Below are positions 17,554-26,835 of a stretch of DNA of 64,000 nucleotides, piece by piece. The notes under the pieces were generated by a model that saw nothing but the letters and a program-made list of their open reading frames with translations, ran no database searches and was not told where the DNA came from. Source of the stretch: DASZBX01 sp035943635 (GTDB lineage: Bacteria > Actinomycetota > Actinomycetes > Streptomycetales > Catenulisporaceae). Position numbers and translations under genes: made by a program. Position 1 is the first letter of the stretch. The number at the start of each line of letters is the position of its first letter. The stretch is taken from assembly GCA_035943635.1 (NCBI GenBank), contig DASZBX010000066.1, positions 1 to 64,000 on the forward strand, written 5' to 3'.

Positions 17554-19713
17554 TCAATCATCACCCATGAGCGCCGGTACCCGCCTGTCGCCCGAGACCT
17601 CGGTCGCCGGCTCCGACGCTGGGATGCGCAGCAGCCGGGACGCCCAGGCGGGCATCCACCAGTTCGCCTCGCCGAACAGGGATACGAGCGCCGGGAGCAG
17701 GAGCATCCGTACTACCAGTGCGTCGAGGATGACCCCCGCAGCCAGACCGAAGGCGAGTTCCCGCACGGTGGTGTCGTTCGCGGTCGACAGGGAGGCCAGG
17801 GCGAGGCAGAGGATCAGTGCCGCGCTGGTCACCAGGCGCCCGGTGCGTGAGACGCCCTCGATGATGCCCGCGTGGGTCGAACGCGTCCGGTCGTAGCCTT
17901 CGCGTACCCGGGCCAGGATGAAGACCTCGTAGTCCATGGAGATGCCGAACAGGAAGCCGAACATCAGCAGTGGCACAAAGGTGTTGATGGATCCCGTGGC
18001 CGGCGTGCTGTATATCGTCTGGATGCCGATGCCGTGCTGGAACACCAGGACGATCAGGCCGTAAGCCGCGGCTACGGACAGCGCGTTGAGCAGTACTGCC
18101 TTCAACGGCAGCAGGATCGACTTGAGCCCGCGGGCCAGCAGAAGGAAGGTCACCAGCGCCACGACGGCGAACATCAGGGGGAACGCCCCGTAGGTCGCGC
18201 CGACCTCGTCGACCGACAGGGCGGGCTGGCCGCCGACGAGCACGCCTGCGGGCACCGTGTGGCGGATGTCCGTCAGCGACGTGCCGCCCTGCGAGGTGCC
18301 GACCTCGTTGGCGGGGATCGCCAGCACCATGGCGCCTGAGCCCTGGTGCCAGGCCGGTCCGGCCGGGCTGAGCGCGCCGTGCACGCTGGCTACCTGGTCG
18401 AGGGCGTCGACCGCTGCGGGAGCCTGGGCGGCCGAGGGCACGTAGATCGGTACCGTGGTCAGGGCGCCGCTGCCGAAACCGTCGCTCTCCAGGGCGTGCA
18501 ACCCGTCGACATAGGGTCCGCTAGCCGCCAGGGCGGAGCCGGTCGGCTGAGAGATGTTGATGGTGCCGGCGACGCCGGTCAGACCGATCAGGATGCCGAG
18601 GCCGATGACCGCCGCGGGGACGCGTCGCTTGATGACCCGGTGCGACCAGGCGTTCCAGAAGCGGCTGGGCCTGCCCGAGGATTGGCGGCGCGGCCAGTCG
18701 AGCCTGGGGCCGATCGTGGAGAGCACGACCGGGAGCAGGGTAAGCGCGACGATCGTGGCGGTCGAGGGGATGAACAGGCCGGAGATGCCGATGCCGCGCA
18801 CCAGCGAGACCGGGACCACGACCAGCGCGAACAGACCGAGAGAAGCCGTGATGCCGCTGAACATGACGGCATGTCCGGCGCGCTGCATCGCCGCCTGCAC
18901 AGCCTCCGTGTTGGGCTTGCCGGCCGCGCGTTCCTCGCGCCAGCGGTTGACGATCAGCAGCGAGTAATCGATCGACAGGCCGAGGCCCAGCAGGGCGACG
19001 ATGTACTGGACCGCCGGGTTGAAGGGCGTCGAGGACGGGACAATGTAGGTCAAGCCGTAGATGAGCAGCTGCATGGTCAGGACGGAGACGATGGCCATGA
19101 TCAGCGGCAGGAAGGCGAGGAACGAGCCGAATACCCACGCGAGCACCAGCAGGGCGAGCAGTGCGCCGAACAGCAGCTCAGTCAGGACGCTCGAGTTGCC
19201 AGAGGAGCCTGTGCCGGAGGCGAGCGCGTTCTCACCGGTGGCGTGCACGTTCGAGCCGGGTACGGCGGACTTGGCAGCCGCGGTGAGTTGATCGAGGACC
19301 GCGGGCGCGATGTCCTCGCCGGAATGCGGCGGGTAGACGAGGATCAACGTGCTCGCCGCGCCCTTTCCGACCAGACTGCGGCTTCCGGTGGATGCGTAGG
19401 AGGCCTCGCGCAGCGTCGGCATGTTCTTGGCGATCTGCCCGTCTAGGGCCGCCAGCTCGTTCTTGACCGTTGGCGCGGTGACGCGCTGTCCGGCCGGAAG
19501 GTCGATCGTGACCAGGCCCGGCGCTTCCGCCGCGCCGCCGTACTGCTGTGCGATCTGCTGGTTGGCGGTGTAGGCCGAGCTGGTCAGGTTCACGCCGCTT
19601 TGCAGGCGTCCCGAAACCGACGGCGCGATGAGCAGCCCGACGACGGTGATGGCCAGCCACAGTAGGCCGACCATCAGTCTGTGGCGTACCACCCATTCGC
19701 TGAACGCTTCCAT
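17554..19713 (-). CDS. MMPL/RND-family membrane transporter, first gene of the two-component operon
   Basis: 719 residues from ATG 19711-19713, preceded by GAGGAGG; the longer open frame to 20166 has no support. It has the same two-half topology as the MMPL at 12453: helix at about 12-32, loop, five helices including GLGLSIDYSLLIVNRWREER (about 250-270), linker, helix at about 375, loop, and five helices including FGISMDYEVFILARVREGYD. It lies directly upstream of the regulator and kinase genes, which probably adjust its expression to an exported or membrane-active compound. Sequence similarity to the other MMPL is clear but not close, so this is not a recent duplication. Confidence 0.9.
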   Translation of the reverse strand: MEAFSEWVVRHRLMVGLLWLAITVVGLLIAPSVSGRLQSGVNLTSSAYTANQQIAQQYGGAAEAPGLVTIDLPAGQRVTAPTVKNELAALDGQIAKNMPTLREASYASTGSRSLVGKGAASTLILVYPPHSGEDIAPAVLDQLTAAAKSAVPGSNVHATGENALASGTGSSGNSSVLTELLFGALLALLVLAWVFGSFLAFLPLIMAIVSVLTMQLLIYGLTYIVPSSTPFNPAVQYIVALLGLGLSIDYSLLIVNRWREERAAGKPNTEAVQAAMQRAGHAVMFSGITASLGLFALVVVPVSLVRGIGISGLFIPSTATIVALTLLPVVLSTIGPRLDWPRRQSSGRPSRFWNAWSHRVIKRRVPAAVIGLGILIGLTGVAGTINISQPTGSALAASGPYVDGLHALESDGFGSGALTTVPIYVPSAAQAPAAVDALDQVASVHGALSPAGPAWHQGSGAMVLAIPANEVGTSQGGTSLTDIRHTVPAGVLVGGQPALSVDEVGATYGAFPLMFAVVALVTFLLLARGLKSILLPLKAVLLNALSVAAAYGLIVLVFQHGIGIQTIYSTPATGSINTFVPLLMFGFLFGISMDYEVFILARVREGYDRTRSTHAGIIEGVSRTGRLVTSAALILCLALASLSTANDTTVRELAFGLAAGVILDALVVRMLLLPALVSLFGEANWWMPAWASRLLRIPASEPATEVSGDRRVPALMGDD

Positions 19714-19767
19714 GAATCCTCCTCGCAGTGATGTGCCTCTATCTGCTCCGAAGGGTAGGAGGGGGTG

Positions 19768-19872
19768 CCTTTCCGGACGCTTACACAGGTGCATCGCCTG
19801 TTCAGGACCGTCGCGCAGACTACATTGCCGATGTAAGCATGTTGCAAGGACGCAGGTCGGATACTCGTGGAG
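19768..19872. promoter_or_regulatory. Upstream region of the second MMPL gene with shared motif and palindrome (copy 2)
   Basis: It contains CCTTTCCGGACGCTTACA (19768-19785, shared with 14750-14767), the palindrome CTACAT-TGCCG-ATGTAAG (19820-19837) and a 60-bp match in reverse orientation to 14728-14788. It lies 55-160 bp before the MMPL start codon. The TACAT/ATGTA arms suggest a dimeric repressor site. No TetR- or MerR-type gene lies beside it; the response regulator of the operon is one candidate binder. Confidence 0.5.
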
Positions 19873-20019
19873 AGAGGCGGCACCAGGCTCGAGAGTTGTC
19901 CTTGCCGACCCGATCTCCAGCGGCAGTCTGGCGGAGACTTTTGGCGAGCATGGGGCAGCACCTTCACCGCTATCGACTGGGGGCCGAGATCGCTGAATCC
20001 ACGTCGCGATGCGTGCGCC

Positions 20020-20239
20020 GCGACCGTAGCCGACGCGACCCGATCGTGCCCGGCATATCCTTCCACGGCCTGCGCCACTCCCACAAAACCTGGATGCAGG
20101 AAGACGAGATCCAGGAATTCGTCCAAGACAAACGCCTGGGGGCCACTCCACCATCGGCATCGGCATCGGCGCCCGCTACAGCCACATCACCCCCAGCATG
20201 ATCGCCAACCTGCTGACCAATCTCGAAACCCGCTACTAG
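20020..20239 (+). pseudogene. C-terminal fragment of a tyrosine recombinase, frameshifted
   Basis: One frame gives PGISFHGLRHSHKTWMQEDE, with the HxxR active-site box HGLR, and VQDKRLG; after a one-base shift near 20140 it continues with GHSTIGIGIGARYSHITPSM and stops at 20239. The pieces carry the catalytic HxxR, LGH and Tyr, but the N-terminal two thirds are missing. This is the third integrase remnant in the window. Confidence 0.75.
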
Positions 20240-20331
20240 AAATCCGCCACCGCTTACGCCGCGCTCACCCGCACCACCGCCGTCCTGGCCGCCCGACCGT
20301 CCCCCCACACGCACAGCGCTGGAGCATCCTG

Positions 20332-20619
20332 ATGGGAGCCGAGCCGACACGCATCCGCCCCCATCACACGCAGTCGCTACCCCCGGGCTCCATCGTGCTG
20401 CTCTACACAGACGGCCTGATCGAACGCCGAGGCGAGGACTTGGCCCTGGGCATGGCCAGACTGCGCCGGCACGCCGCCGCGCTGGCCCGCGAGCCGCTCG
20501 AGACCTTCTGCGACGAACTGCTCAGCGGGCTGGCCGCCACCAGCACGGACGACGTCGCGCTGATCGCCGTCCGCGTCCCTCCCCCAGGGCAGGGGCCCGC
20601 CACCGCCACCGCCGAGTAA
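20332..20619 (+). pseudogene. C-terminal remnant of a PP2C/SpoIIE-type phosphatase
   Basis: LPPGSIVLLYTDGLIERRGE and TSTDDVALIAVRV are the last two metal-binding motifs of actinomycete PP2C-type phosphatases (TDGLIE with the metal-binding Asp; DDVALIAVR at the end). Only about 90 residues remain of a domain of about 220, directly after the integrase remnant. It is probably not expressed. Confidence 0.75.
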
Positions 20620-20639
20620 CTGCCGACCGAGACGTGGGC

Positions 20640-20920
20640 GGCCGCGTACGGGCGGGACACGGAGGAACATCGTGAAGTTCTGTGAGTCACACACCCCACC
20701 ACAACGACACACCGTCACCCTCGGTCACCGGTTCACGCTTCCCGTGCCAGAGCCTTTTGGGTCGCACGACATGTGGGCAGGGTAGAAGCCGCTGGGGAAC
20801 ATGGTAAGGCAATGACATTGAATGGCAGCCCAATAACCCCTGGGTTCTCGGCCGCGGCGGGCCTTCCGCATCTTGCGCCGGTGTAGTGCGGCCTGGTGAT
20901 TCCTCATTCGGTGGGGTGGC
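20640..20920. other. Gene-free stretch with the left 23-bp inverted repeat
   Basis: No supported gene. The left arm of a perfect 23-bp inverted repeat lies at 20729-20751 (starts CGGTTCACGCTTCCC); its partner is at 22806-22828, after the TPR gene. Confidence 0.5.
20729..20751 (+). repeat. Left arm of a perfect 23-bp inverted repeat
   Basis: Identical to the reverse complement of 22806-22828. The arms enclose 2.1 kb holding a MITE-like element and a TPR protein gene. Similarity does not extend beyond the 23 bases on either side. Confidence 0.75.
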
Positions 20921-21120
20921 TAGGCAGTGTTTGGGGATGTGTCAAGGCCACGGCATGACCGCCGGTTTGTGCTGGTAGGTGCGGCGAATCTGGTCGGCGC
21001 CGAGCATGGGCGCGCCGCACGGGACGGCTCATACCCGGTCGTCTGCGCCGTTCCGTGCGGTGCGGCCAGGCGACGGCGATCACCGGATTCGCGCCTTGAG
21101 ACATTCCCCAACACCGCCTA
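20921..21120. mobile_element. 200-bp MITE-like element
   Basis: The ends TAGGCAGTGTTTGGGGATGT (from 20921) and, reversed, TAGGCGGTGTTGGGGAATGT (from 21120) form inverted repeats of about 28 bp that also share TCAAGGC, with one base shifted. The 144-bp interior has a smaller internal inverted repeat (GCCGCACGGGACGG / CCGTTCCGTGCGG) and no coding potential. The size and ends resemble IS5-group MITEs of actinomycetes. Confidence 0.65.
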
Positions 21121-21239
21121 GTGCCACGATGATGAGATTTCGGGATTCCTGAAGCGTTCTCGGTTCAGTCATGGGTTCTACGCGATGGCTGAACCGGGGA
21201 GGTCTGGCTTTTGCCCGGCCGCGTGGTATACGAGTTCGT

Positions 21240-22736
21240 ATGAGCACGGATCCGGGGATACCCGCCGACGGCGTGGAGAGCGTGCTGGACGAAGTCCAGC
21301 GGATGAGGGCGCAGGGCGGTTCCGCCGCAGTGTGGACGGCGCTGCGGCGGATCGCTGATTCCGGGCGGGCGCGGGAGGCGGCTGCGGTCAGCCTCGGGTT
21401 CGGGCAGCGGTCGATGCGTCATAACGCGCCCGGTGACGCGCAACGCGCACGGGCCGCGTTCGAGCTGGCGTACGAAGCGGGCGAGGGTGACACCGTGGCC
21501 ACCGCGGCGATTCAGCTGGCGCACTTCGCCCGCCAGGACGGCGATGTGGAATCGGCTAAGGAGTACCTCGAACGCGCGGCGCAGTCCGAGACGGGACACG
21601 TGGCGGCCACTGCGGCGTACGAACTCGGCGTGCTTCTTCAGCGGACGCACGACCTGGACGGCGCGCAGCGGTGGTATCGCCGGGCGATGCAGGGCGAGGA
21701 TGCCGGGAGCGCGGCCGGGCGCGCGTCGGTGAACTTGGGCGTCCTGCGCCAGGAGGCCGGTGATCTCGACTCCGCCGGCGAATTGTTCCGGTGGGCGTGC
21801 GAGAACGGGCAGGGGAAGGTCCCGGGTGAAGCCGCGTACGCGCTCGGGGAACTACTGCGGCGCGAGGGGGAGACGGCGCAGGCCGAGGCCATGTTCGAGT
21901 GGTCGGCCCGAGCGCGGTTTCCCGCGGCTCTGCTCGCTCTGGGACGGTTGCTGGCCGCCGCGGGACGGCTCACGGAGGCCGAAGCGGCACTGCGGCAGGC
22001 GGCCGACGACTACGGCGACATGGCCGCCCTCACCGCGCTCGGCGACGTGCTCGTCCTGCGGGTGGAGCCGGGTAACGACCTCGCGCACCTGATTGTGGAC
22101 CTGAGCATGGACGAATTCATACACGCGTACACCAGTCATCTTCCGGCCGGGCCCGAGATCGCAGAGGCCGAGGAGTGCTATCGCCAGGCCGCCGCAGCAG
22201 GCGAGCACAGTGCGCTGGTGCACCTTGGCCACCTGCTGATGTGTACGGGCCGCGGCCCGGAGGCCGATGGTGTGCTACGGCAGGCGGTGCAGGTAGGCGC
22301 TGCGGGCGCGGAGGCAGAACTGGCCACATTGTTGTTCTTGCGCGGCGAGGTCGCAGAAGCGGCCCGCGTGCTCGAACCAGCCGTCGCAGCCGGCAATGCC
22401 GCGGCCCTCATCACCCGTGCGACGCTCTATGGGCACGAGGACCGTCCTGCGCAAGCCGTCGACCTGCTGCGCCGCGCGTTGTCGGTCGGAGGGGCGGCGC
22501 TGGGCGCCGGCGCGCAGCTGTTCATCCTGCTGGCGCTTCTCGGCGATCTGGACGGCGCCCAGGACGCATTGCGCGAGATGATCACCACGAACGACGAAGC
22601 CGGCTTGGCCGCCCTCCACCAACTACTCGCGAACCTGCCTGCGCTTCAGGAAGACCTCCGGCGGGCGCGCGATTCAGGCGACGCCGACGTCCTTCGCCAG
22701 TTCACCGCGCGCCTTCCCGAGGCACTCCAGGATTGA
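21240..22736 (+). CDS. TPR/Sel1-like repeat protein
   Basis: 498 residues from ATG 21240; a start at 21171 would add 23 residues of poor coding character. Almost the whole protein is helical repeats of 30-36 residues with A-x-x-x-G-x-L and YxxA patterns (AAYELGVLLQRTHDLDGAQR, WYRRAMQGEDA; EAAYALGELLRREGETAQAE), a TPR/Sel1 solenoid. Such proteins are protein-protein scaffolds. No catalytic domain, membrane segment or neighbour suggests a partner. It sits inside the 23-bp inverted repeat, so it could be cargo of an unclassified element. Confidence 0.7.
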   Translation: MSTDPGIPADGVESVLDEVQRMRAQGGSAAVWTALRRIADSGRAREAAAVSLGFGQRSMRHNAPGDAQRARAAFELAYEAGEGDTVATAAIQLAHFARQDGDVESAKEYLERAAQSETGHVAATAAYELGVLLQRTHDLDGAQRWYRRAMQGEDAGSAAGRASVNLGVLRQEAGDLDSAGELFRWACENGQGKVPGEAAYALGELLRREGETAQAEAMFEWSARARFPAALLALGRLLAAAGRLTEAEAALRQAADDYGDMAALTALGDVLVLRVEPGNDLAHLIVDLSMDEFIHAYTSHLPAGPEIAEAEECYRQAAAAGEHSALVHLGHLLMCTGRGPEADGVLRQAVQVGAAGAEAELATLLFLRGEVAEAARVLEPAVAAGNAAALITRATLYGHEDRPAQAVDLLRRALSVGGAALGAGAQLFILLALLGDLDGAQDALREMITTNDEAGLAALHQLLANLPALQEDLRRARDSGDADVLRQFTARLPEALQD

Positions 22737-22761
22737 CCCCGCCGCGCTACGCGTGGCAGAC

Positions 22762-22780
22762 GCCACTGACACGAAGTGGC
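22762..22780 (+). terminator. Hairpin after the TPR gene
   Basis: GCCACT (22762-22767) pairs with AGTGGC (22775-22780); a TTTTTT run follows 14 bases later at 22795-22800. It lies 26 bp after the TPR stop codon. The gap to the T-run makes this a weak terminator candidate. Its core ACTGACACGAAGTGG also resembles the repeats at 5544-5605. Confidence 0.4.
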
Positions 22781-22805
22781 AGAACCCGCTTACATTTTTT
22801 CAGAT

Positions 22806-22828
22806 TCTGGCACGGGAAGCGTGAACCG
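22806..22828 (-). repeat. Right arm of the perfect 23-bp inverted repeat
   Basis: Partner of 20729-20751, starting TCTGGCACGGGAAGC on the + strand. Confidence 0.75.
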
Positions 22829-23004
22829 CCGGGCCGGATCGCCATCGAGGCCGGGCAGATTCGGTTGCTTGGGACGAGCGGAGCGGGGTAATGCCTGAGG
22901 GCGGCCCCTGCGGACAGCGGGGACTGTTTACCGGACGTCCGAGCATCGCAGGTGCATTGAGCCCCGGAAGAGGCATTCCGTGTCAGATTGCCGCACCCCC
23001 ATGA

Positions 23005-24999
23005 TTGGACCCGGTGTTGATTCCTGAATCCAGTGCGTCGGTGCCTGCTGGGGTGTCCGCACGCGGATCAGCGCGCGGGCCGGGCCGCTTCGACGGCAGC
23101 CGCCCCGACCGGCATCGATCCGGTCCGGCCGCGTTAACGCTGGGCGCGCTCGGGGTGGTTTTCGGTGACATCGGGACGAGCCCGCTGTACGCGTTGCAGA
23201 CCGTGTTCACCTCGGACGACCACCGGGTGCAGGCCAACCCGGTCGAGGTGTACGGTGTGATCTCCCTGGTCTTCTGGGCCACCACGGTGATCGTGTCGGT
23301 CAAGTACGTGTCGTTCATCATGCGCGCGGACAACAACGGTGAGGGCGGCATCATGGCCCTGACCGCGCTGCTGCAAAAGCACCCCCTCAGAACACGGCGC
23401 GGCCAGATGCTTCTGGTGGCTCTCGGGGTGGCCGGGGCGTCTTTGTTCTACGGGGACGGCATCATCACCCCGGCGATCTCCGTGCTGTCCGCCGTGGAGG
23501 GGGTCAAGGTCGCGGCCCCCGGGCTCGGCCATCTTGTCGTGCCGATCACGGTGGTCGTGCTCACGGCCTTGTTCCTGATCCAGCGTTACGGCACTGGGCT
23601 GGTCGGCAAACTCTTCGGCCCGGTGATGGGCCTGTGGTTCGCGGTCTTGGCGGTGGCCGGGGTCAACGCGATCGGCAAGAACCCGGACATCCTCAAGGCC
23701 CTGTCTCCGTCTTACGGCGCACGGTTCATCGCCGGGCACGGCGCGATCGCGTTCGTCGCCCTGGGCTCGGTGGTGCTGGCGGTGACCGGCGCCGAGGCCC
23801 TGTACGCCGACATGGGCCACTTCGGCCGGCCGCCGATCACCCGGGCATGGTTCTTCGTGGTGTTCCCGGCCCTGACCCTGAACTACCTGGGCCAAGGGGC
23901 TCTGATCCTGCGCACCCCGGCGGCGGTGCAGAACCCGTTCTTCCTGCTCCTGCCGACGTGGGCCCAGATCCCGACGGTGCTGCTGGCGACAGTGGCGACC
24001 ATCATCGCGTCGCAGTCGGTGATTTCCGGCGCGTTCAGCGTGACCCGGCAGGCCGTGCAGCTGGGGTTCCTGCCGCGGATGACGATACGGCACACCTCCG
24101 ACCACGAGGTCGGACAGGTGTACTCACCGGCGATCAACTGGATCCTCTACACCGCCGTCATTGCCCTGGTGGTGGGCTTCGGGTCCTCCGCCGCGCTGGC
24201 CTCGGCCTACGGGGTGGCCGTCACCGCTACCTTCGTCCTGAACACGATCTTGTTCCTCGTGGTCGCCCGCAGCCTGTGGGGCAAGCCCCGGTGGTTGATC
24301 GCCGCCGGCGGGAGCGTGTTCCTGACCACCGAGGTCACGTTCTTCGCCGCCAACCTCACGAAGATCACCCACGGTGGCTGGCTGCCGCTGCTGGTGGCCG
24401 CCGCCGTCTTCACCGTGCTGGTGACCTGGCAGCGAGGCTCCGCCGTCGTCACCGCCAACCGCACCGAGGCCGAAGGGCCGCTGCTGGAGTTCGTGCAGCA
24501 TCTGCGCACCCTGGACCCGCCGGTGCACCGGGTCAACGGCACAGCCGTGTTCCTCAACGCCTCCGCTGACACCACGCCCCTGGCGCTGCGGGCCAACGTC
24601 GAACACAACCACGCCCTGCACCATCGTGTGATCATCTTGACCGTCCAGGTCCACAACATTCCGCACGTGCCCGAGAAGAAGCGCCTGGCGGCCGACGGCC
24701 TGGGATTCGACGATGACGGCATCAGCGGTCTGCGGGCCAACTACGGATTCCAGGACGAGCCGGACGTACCGGCCGCATTGCGCCTCGGTGTCCAGGACGG
24801 ACTCCTGGACGCCGCGGACCTGGAGGAGGTGACCTACTTCCTGTCCCAGATCACCCTGGTCCGGTCGGCCGAGGCGAATATGCCGGCATGGCGCAAGAAG
24901 CTGTTTTTGACCATCTCCCACAACTCCGCCAACCCCGTGGAGTATTTCGCCCTGCCCATCGAACGGTCCGTCAGCATGGGAGCACAGATTCCTGTGTGA
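23005..24999 (+). CDS. kup: Kup-family potassium uptake transporter
   Basis: 664 residues, the usual Kup length. The signature VVFGDIGTSPLYALQTVF opens the first helix (about 48-70); SVKYVSFIMRADNNGEGGIM, FYGDGIITPAISVLSAVEG, GAEALYADMGHFGRPPI and a C-terminal cytoplasmic domain of about 170 residues complete the family pattern. It takes up K+ together with protons. The N-terminus is uncertain: TTG 23005 is given, GTG 23014 is an alternative, and the first 40 residues (Arg/Ser-rich) are not conserved. No riboswitch-like fold was recognised upstream. It appears monocistronic. Confidence 0.93.
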   Translation: MDPVLIPESSASVPAGVSARGSARGPGRFDGSRPDRHRSGPAALTLGALGVVFGDIGTSPLYALQTVFTSDDHRVQANPVEVYGVISLVFWATTVIVSVKYVSFIMRADNNGEGGIMALTALLQKHPLRTRRGQMLLVALGVAGASLFYGDGIITPAISVLSAVEGVKVAAPGLGHLVVPITVVVLTALFLIQRYGTGLVGKLFGPVMGLWFAVLAVAGVNAIGKNPDILKALSPSYGARFIAGHGAIAFVALGSVVLAVTGAEALYADMGHFGRPPITRAWFFVVFPALTLNYLGQGALILRTPAAVQNPFFLLLPTWAQIPTVLLATVATIIASQSVISGAFSVTRQAVQLGFLPRMTIRHTSDHEVGQVYSPAINWILYTAVIALVVGFGSSAALASAYGVAVTATFVLNTILFLVVARSLWGKPRWLIAAGGSVFLTTEVTFFAANLTKITHGGWLPLLVAAAVFTVLVTWQRGSAVVTANRTEAEGPLLEFVQHLRTLDPPVHRVNGTAVFLNASADTTPLALRANVEHNHALHHRVIILTVQVHNIPHVPEKKRLAADGLGFDDDGISGLRANYGFQDEPDVPAALRLGVQDGLLDAADLEEVTYFLSQITLVRSAEANMPAWRKKLFLTISHNSANPVEYFALPIERSVSMGAQIPV

Positions 25000-25567
25000 C
25001 GGTCCGAGCCGCCGATGGTCGTCGGATCCTGCCTGCGACCTGTGTTGTGGGTAGTCCTGCCAGTGTGGCCAGGTTGTCTTGGGCTGCGGCCAGCAGCAGC
25101 AGGGCGGTGACCGCGCCGCGGCGTAAGGTCAGCAGCCAGAGACCGGCAACGGTCAGGAGCGCGTGCTGGACGACGTGGCCCATAACTCAGTGCGAGCGGG
25201 GTCGCACAGCCGGCGATCGCGCTCAGCACGGCGGGTCCGGTGCCGGTCGGGAAGGCTCGGACCGGGCGGTCGTGCCATAGCGGGTCGAAGCGGCGGGCGC
25301 CGAGCAGGCATTCGCGTCGTGCTGCGACAGCAGGATCACGACAACCTCGTCCTGACGGTCGCCGCCGCGCGCCCGGCAGCGGTATCACCAGCGGTAGTTT
25401 GCTGACTGGCGGCAGATTCGCAGAATGCCCCGGTAGTGAGCCGCTACCGGCGGAGTGTGCGATCACGAAACGACAATCGGCTCCGGCGGCACCGGCGGCA
25501 CCGGCCCGTTGGAAGGGTATGCGGCCCGATTCGACGAGGTGCTGCGGTCTCTGGCGCAGCGGCATTC
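25000..25567. other. Gene-free stretch after kup
   Basis: Open frames on both strands are short, lack start signals and resemble no family. This appears to be non-coding or decayed sequence between kup and the convergent AmaP-like gene. Confidence 0.35.
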
Positions 25568-26149
25568 TTAGTGGACGCGGGGTTGGGGGCGGGCGCGGCG
25601 GGCGACGGTCAGGTGGATCCGGGCGCGGGCGTCGTCGCGTCCGAGGACGGTGTGCAACTGGGCGGCGACATCGTCGGCGGCGGCGACGACTTCGGTCAGA
25701 TCGGCGCGCGGGTCGATGGTACCGGTCAGGGCGATGACCAGTTCCCCGCGGTCGCGCAGCACTTTACTGTGGGCTGAGCGGATGCCGGGAGCGTCGGCGA
25801 GCACGTCGGCGGCGGTGCTGGCCAGCCCGCTCGGATCGACCAGGAGACGTCCACGTTTGCCCGAGCCCGGCAGGACGAGCATGCCGACGCGGCGCCGGGG
25901 CAGGTGCGCGATCAGCCACCACAGGCCGAGCAGGACGGCCAGGGTGCCGATGCCGGCGGCGGCCCAGGGCCACCACCCGGTGTACAGGAAGTGGGCGGCC
26001 CTGGCGGTGGATAGTCTGGTGGGCACTTTCGACCACAGGCGGTGCAGGCCGCCGCCGTACCAGTCGGCGGCCGCGGCGCCGACCACGAGCAGGATCAGGC
26101 CCAGCACGAGGGCCGTGACCCGGTCCAGGGCGAGTACGGTGCGGCGCAT
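25568..26149 (-). CDS. AmaP-like alkaline-shock membrane-anchor protein
   Basis: 193 residues. Two membrane segments (about 12-33 and 57-82), separated by a Trp/Arg-rich loop, are followed by a cytoplasmic domain of about 100 residues with RGRLLVDPSGLASTAADVLADAPG, a layout typical of AmaP, which tethers Asp23-type envelope-stress proteins to the membrane. Its ATG (26147-26149) overlaps the DUF6286 stop by one base (TGATG), so the two genes are coupled. The family call is from pattern and context. Confidence 0.65.
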   Translation of the reverse strand: MRRTVLALDRVTALVLGLILLVVGAAAADWYGGGLHRLWSKVPTRLSTARAAHFLYTGWWPWAAAGIGTLAVLLGLWWLIAHLPRRRVGMLVLPGSGKRGRLLVDPSGLASTAADVLADAPGIRSAHSKVLRDRGELVIALTGTIDPRADLTEVVAAADDVAAQLHTVLGRDDARARIHLTVARRARPQPRVH

Positions 26150-26766
26150 CAGGAGCCTTCCCGGCGGGTGAAGTGTGAGCGGACCCGGACCTTGACCGCC
26201 ACGGGATCGGCCAGGGCGGACAGGCGTTGTTCGACTGTCTCCTGGACGGTGTCGGCGATGCCGGGGAGGTCGGATTCGACGGTGACGGTGACCTTGCGGC
26301 GGCTGGCCACGCAGTGGGCGCCCTGGACGCCGTCGACGTCGTCGGCGGCCGAGGAGGCCAGTCGGGCGATGTCGCGGGTGCGCAGGAACACCCCGGTGGC
26401 GGAGGTGACCGCGAGGGTTTTACGGGATCGGGGCCGCAGCGCGGTGATGATCAGCCAGAGGCCGAGCAGGGCGAGCGCGATCCCGGACGGGACCAGCCAC
26501 CACCGGGCGAAGAACCCGTTCAATCCGTCGGTCAACGAATAGAGCCAGGGTCGGCCCAGCCTGGTGTCGGCTCGGCTGAGCGCGTCCTGGAGGAGAACCA
26601 CCCCGATGGCGGTGAGCAGCAGGGCCAGGAGAGGGCCGACGGCGCCGATGCGGCCGGCACCGGTGCGCTGCCGGGCGGCGGGCATGGCCGGTGCGCCCTG
26701 GTCGGCGGGTTCGGCTGGGTCGGTCGGCACGGGGGCCGTGTCCGGGTCGGTCGGGGCCTGGGTCAT
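26149..26766 (-). CDS. DUF6286-type membrane protein
   Basis: 205 residues from ATG 26764-26766. A Pro/Ala/Asp-rich cytoplasmic head (TQAPTDPDTAPVPTDPAEPA) precedes two membrane segments (about 46-66 and 92-113) and an Asp23-like C-terminal domain beginning VTSATGVFLRTRDIARLASS. Such genes accompany amaP and Asp23 genes in actinomycetes. Divergent from the sigma-like gene at 26836, leaving about 70 bp for both promoters. Confidence 0.65.
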   Translation of the reverse strand: MTQAPTDPDTAPVPTDPAEPADQGAPAMPAARQRTGAGRIGAVGPLLALLLTAIGVVLLQDALSRADTRLGRPWLYSLTDGLNGFFARWWLVPSGIALALLGLWLIITALRPRSRKTLAVTSATGVFLRTRDIARLASSAADDVDGVQGAHCVASRRKVTVTVESDLPGIADTVQETVEQRLSALADPVAVKVRVRSHFTRREGS

Positions 26767-26835
26767 TGGACTCTCCACGCTCACTACAAGCACTTCCCAG
26801 CCTCCGGCAGTCGACCGTACGTCGATGCCGACGAT

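Noticed and set aside
22860..23004. Possible c-di-AMP riboswitch before kup
   Set aside because: Such elements often precede kup-type genes, but no conserved ydaO-type core could be matched by eye. A covariance-model search would decide.
25000..25560. Short open frames on both strands after kup
   Set aside because: No ribosome binding site, no family and shadow-like composition.
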